DNA from: Proteobacteria bacterium CG1_02_64_396
Lineage (GTDB): Bacteria; Pseudomonadota; MNWR01; CG1-02-64-396
Assembly (NCBI GenBank): GCA_001872725.1
Contig: MNWR01000008.1
Span: forward strand, 1-42,500
Reading direction: 5' to 3'
Length of the DNA: 42,500 nucleotides
Every line of letters begins with the position of its first letter. Position 1 is the stretch's first letter. The translations under genes and the position numbers were made by a program. The notes under the pieces are model-generated. The model was not told the DNA's origin. It searched no databases and saw only the letters and a list, made by a program, of their open reading frames with translations. Below, piece after piece: positions 41,019 to 42,500 of the stretch.

Positions 41019-41782
41019 AGCAAAGCAGGTTATGGCTGGCCGCCGGGTTGGTCGCAATAAGTCTGTCAACCGCCTGTTCCCCCCCGCCCCCCCCCGAATC
41101 GCTGAGCGCCGATGAGCTATTTCAACGGGCTCAAGAGCACATGGATTACGCTCGGTGGGAGCCGGGCGCTCGTGCCTTTCAGGACATGATTCGCATCCAC
41201 CCCTATGACGCCAAGGCCATCGAGGCGCAGTTGCGGTTGATCTACTCGCGATACCGCAACAATGAGCCCTTTGCAGCGTTGGCCGAGATCGATGCCTTCT
41301 TGTCCGAACATCCAAGACACCCTTTGGCGCCCTACGCCGCCTACATGAAGGGGTTGATCCACTTCGAGCAACGCTCCACCGCCGACCGGGAGCAGCGCGA
41401 AACCAAGGATGCCCTCTCTGCCTTCCGCGATTTGGTCGGTCGGTATCCCGATAGCCGTTACGAAGCCGACGCTCGGCATCGGATGGCTGAATTGCAGGGG
41501 CTACTGCTTGCCCACGAACTTGAAATTGCCCGTTACTATCAAGTGCGCGAACTTTGGGTTGCAGCGCTTTCCCGCTACATCGGCGTTGTCGACAACTCCG
41601 AAGCCACAGGCGCGACCCTGTTTGCCGCTTGGGAGGGGGCGGCTCAGGCTTATGAAGCACTGGGTCGTAGCGAGCGGGCCCAAGAGGCGCGTGAGGCGGC
41701 TCGACAGGCCAAGGCTCAAGAGGTATTGCAGTGGCAACAGAAAGGGGGCGATCTCTCCACCCCGCCCCAGGCAATCCCATGA
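41015..41782 (+). CDS. bamD: Outer membrane assembly lipoprotein BamD
   Basis: The 255-residue protein begins with a lipoprotein signal (KQSRLWLAAGLVAISLSTAC; lipobox LSTA-C, Cys21), followed by a proline-rich spacer and tetratricopeptide repeats (ELFQRAQEHMDYARWEPGARAF, about residues 33-55, and YVAYMKGL-like AAYMKGLIHFEQR) characteristic of BamD, the essential partner of BamA in inserting beta-barrel proteins. A charged coiled tail and short Pro-rich end follow. The order rluD-pgeF-bamD keeps the neighbourhood known from E. coli but on one strand. Confidence 0.92.
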   Translation: MKQSRLWLAAGLVAISLSTACSPPPPPESLSADELFQRAQEHMDYARWEPGARAFQDMIRIHPYDAKAIEAQLRLIYSRYRNNEPFAALAEIDAFLSEHPRHPLAPYAAYMKGLIHFEQRSTADREQRETKDALSAFRDLVGRYPDSRYEADARHRMAELQGLLLAHELEIARYYQVRELWVAALSRYIGVVDNSEATGATLFAAWEGAAQAYEALGRSERAQEAREAARQAKAQEVLQWQQKGGDLSTPPQAIP

Positions 41783-42105
41783 TTGTGGTCGCCAATCGCA
41801 TTCCGGTCGCCGAGGGGCATGAAGAGGCATTTGTCGAACGTTTCAAAACCAGAGCCGGGGAGGTGGAGCGGCAGCCGGGCTTTATGAGGCTTGAGGTACT
41901 CAAGCCCCTGCAGAGCGACTACCACGTGGTGCTGACCTGGTGGCAGGACGAAGCATCCTTTAAGGCGTGGACAGAGTCCCCCGCTTTCGCTCAAGCCCAT
42001 GCCCGCCGCCCAAAACCCGAAATGTTCGCCGGTCCCAATCAGTTCGAGATGCACGAAATCGTCATCCTTCAAGAACCAAGCCCTTCCCGCGAAGTATCCC
42101 AGTAG
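41779..42105 (+). CDS. ABM-fold monooxygenase (HmoA/IsdG-like)
   Basis: The 108-residue protein has the antibiotic biosynthesis monooxygenase fold: VVANRIPVAEGHEEAFVERF, EVERQPGFMRLEVLKP, YHVVLTWWQDEASFKAW and a terminal EMHEIVIL strand. This subgroup resembles the heme-degrading monooxygenases (HmoA/HmoB/IsdG), which use a ferredoxin-like dimer to open heme and release iron. A heme role cannot be proven here; other ABM proteins act on small quinones. The ATG overlaps the bamD stop (ATGA), so it is co-translated with outer-membrane assembly genes, an unusual setting. Confidence 0.82.
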   Translation: MIVVANRIPVAEGHEEAFVERFKTRAGEVERQPGFMRLEVLKPLQSDYHVVLTWWQDEASFKAWTESPAFAQAHARRPKPEMFAGPNQFEMHEIVILQEPSPSREVSQ

Positions 42106-42143
42106 ATCCTCCGCCTGCGGTCACACTCCTCCAGAGGTCGGCC

Positions 42144-42500
42144 ATGACCCTCTCCCTCGATCCCAAGCAAGAAGTTCGGGTCATGATCGGCGCCAGCGAG
42201 GCCGACGCCGACCTGCTCTACGCATGCCGCATGTTTGTTCCCGATCCGGTGCTCTGCATTGTGCAGGGGGCGACCACCTACCTGTTTCTAAGCGAACTCG
42301 AATACGACCGGGGCACGCGCCAAGCTCGAGGATGCGTGGTTCTGCCGCTGGGTACCTTTGAACAGTGGTGGCGTGAACAAACCGGGGGTGCGAGGCCGAG
42401 TTTGGCGACTCTGGCTGGTAGCCTGATGATGGACCGGGGGATTGGGACGGTCACCGTTCCCAGCCACATGTCCATTGCCGCCGTGCGCGATTTGGAACGA
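42144..42500 (+). CDS. Probable M24-family peptidase (Xaa-Pro aminopeptidase type), N-terminal part
   Basis: The frame is open from ATG 42144 to the window edge (119 codons) with AGAGG seven bases ahead. The visible residues resemble the creatinase-like N-terminal domain that precedes the metallopeptidase domain in Xaa-Pro peptidases: a small ADLLYACRMFVPDPVLCIVQG strand-helix, TTYLFLSELEYDRGTRQ, and later VTVPSHMSIAAVRDL. The catalytic metal-binding domain would lie beyond the edge and is not seen, so the call is tentative. It lies 38 bases after the monooxygenase gene. Confidence 0.6.
   Translation, partial: MTLSLDPKQEVRVMIGASEADADLLYACRMFVPDPVLCIVQGATTYLFLSELEYDRGTRQARGCVVLPLGTFEQWWREQTGGARPSLATLAGSLMMDRGIGTVTVPSHMSIAAVRDLER

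Overview
The window is a dense, GC-rich chromosomal segment of a Gram-negative proteobacterium. It contains ubiG (ubiquinone), PriB, an RNase E-type nuclease, BamD, a bifunctional ManC, and a MurE with the DNPR motif typical of meso-diaminopimelate-adding enzymes. The cell-division cluster has murB between murC and ddl, and a DUF2232 membrane protein lies between rpsR and rplI. This arrangement fits a deep-branching proteobacterial lineage (alpha, zeta, Magnetococcia or Acidithiobacillia-like) better than a classical enteric gammaproteobacterium. The lineage is an inference and is not certain. I see no insertion sequence, phage, CRISPR array or rRNA.

Layout. 1-2715: a three-gene redox operon (C-terminal part of a FAD-linked oxidase-like protein, a two-cluster HdrC/GlpC-like iron-sulfur protein, and a geranylgeranyl-reductase-family flavoprotein). 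2716-3301: an intergenic stretch, a promoter, tRNA-Phe(GAA), tRNA-Glu(TTC) and a strong terminator. 3340-7431: ffh, then rpsP-rimM-trmD-rplS-rnhB (protein targeting, ribosome and tRNA maturation). 7444-9983: rpsF-priB-rpsR-DUF2232-rplI, with a candidate S6:S18 leader and a terminator. 10151-13356: dnaB-alr-mlaE. 13421-14128: ubiG on the minus strand, facing mlaE and divergent from cysM across a short AT-rich region. 14278-18149: cysM, a JAMM peptidase, manC and trxB. 18412-18750: an HU-fold protein carrying a signal peptide. 19001-36590: the dcw cluster, from MraZ boxes through mraZ, rsmH, ftsL, ftsI, murE, murF, mraY, murD, ftsW, murG, murC, murB, ddl, ftsQ and ftsA to ftsZ. 37097-42105: rne-rluD-pgeF-bamD and a small monooxygenase-fold gene. 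42144-42500: the start of a probable M24-type peptidase.

How the genes work together. Most of the window is core growth machinery. The dcw block makes the lipid-linked peptidoglycan precursor (MurB-F, Ddl, MraY, MurG) and the divisome that uses it (FtsL, I, W, Q, A, Z); alr upstream supplies D-alanine. Nearly all dcw junctions overlap by 1-4 bases, so translation is probably coupled. The two ribosomal-protein operons and rne-rluD-pgeF-bamD are similarly compact.

No wholly new system stands out. The parts most worth a second look are the exported HU-like protein (18412-18750), the cysM-JAMM pair that suggests a sulfur-carrier-protein route to cysteine (14278-15661), and the oxidase/Fe-S/geranylgeranyl-reductase operon at the left edge (1-2715).
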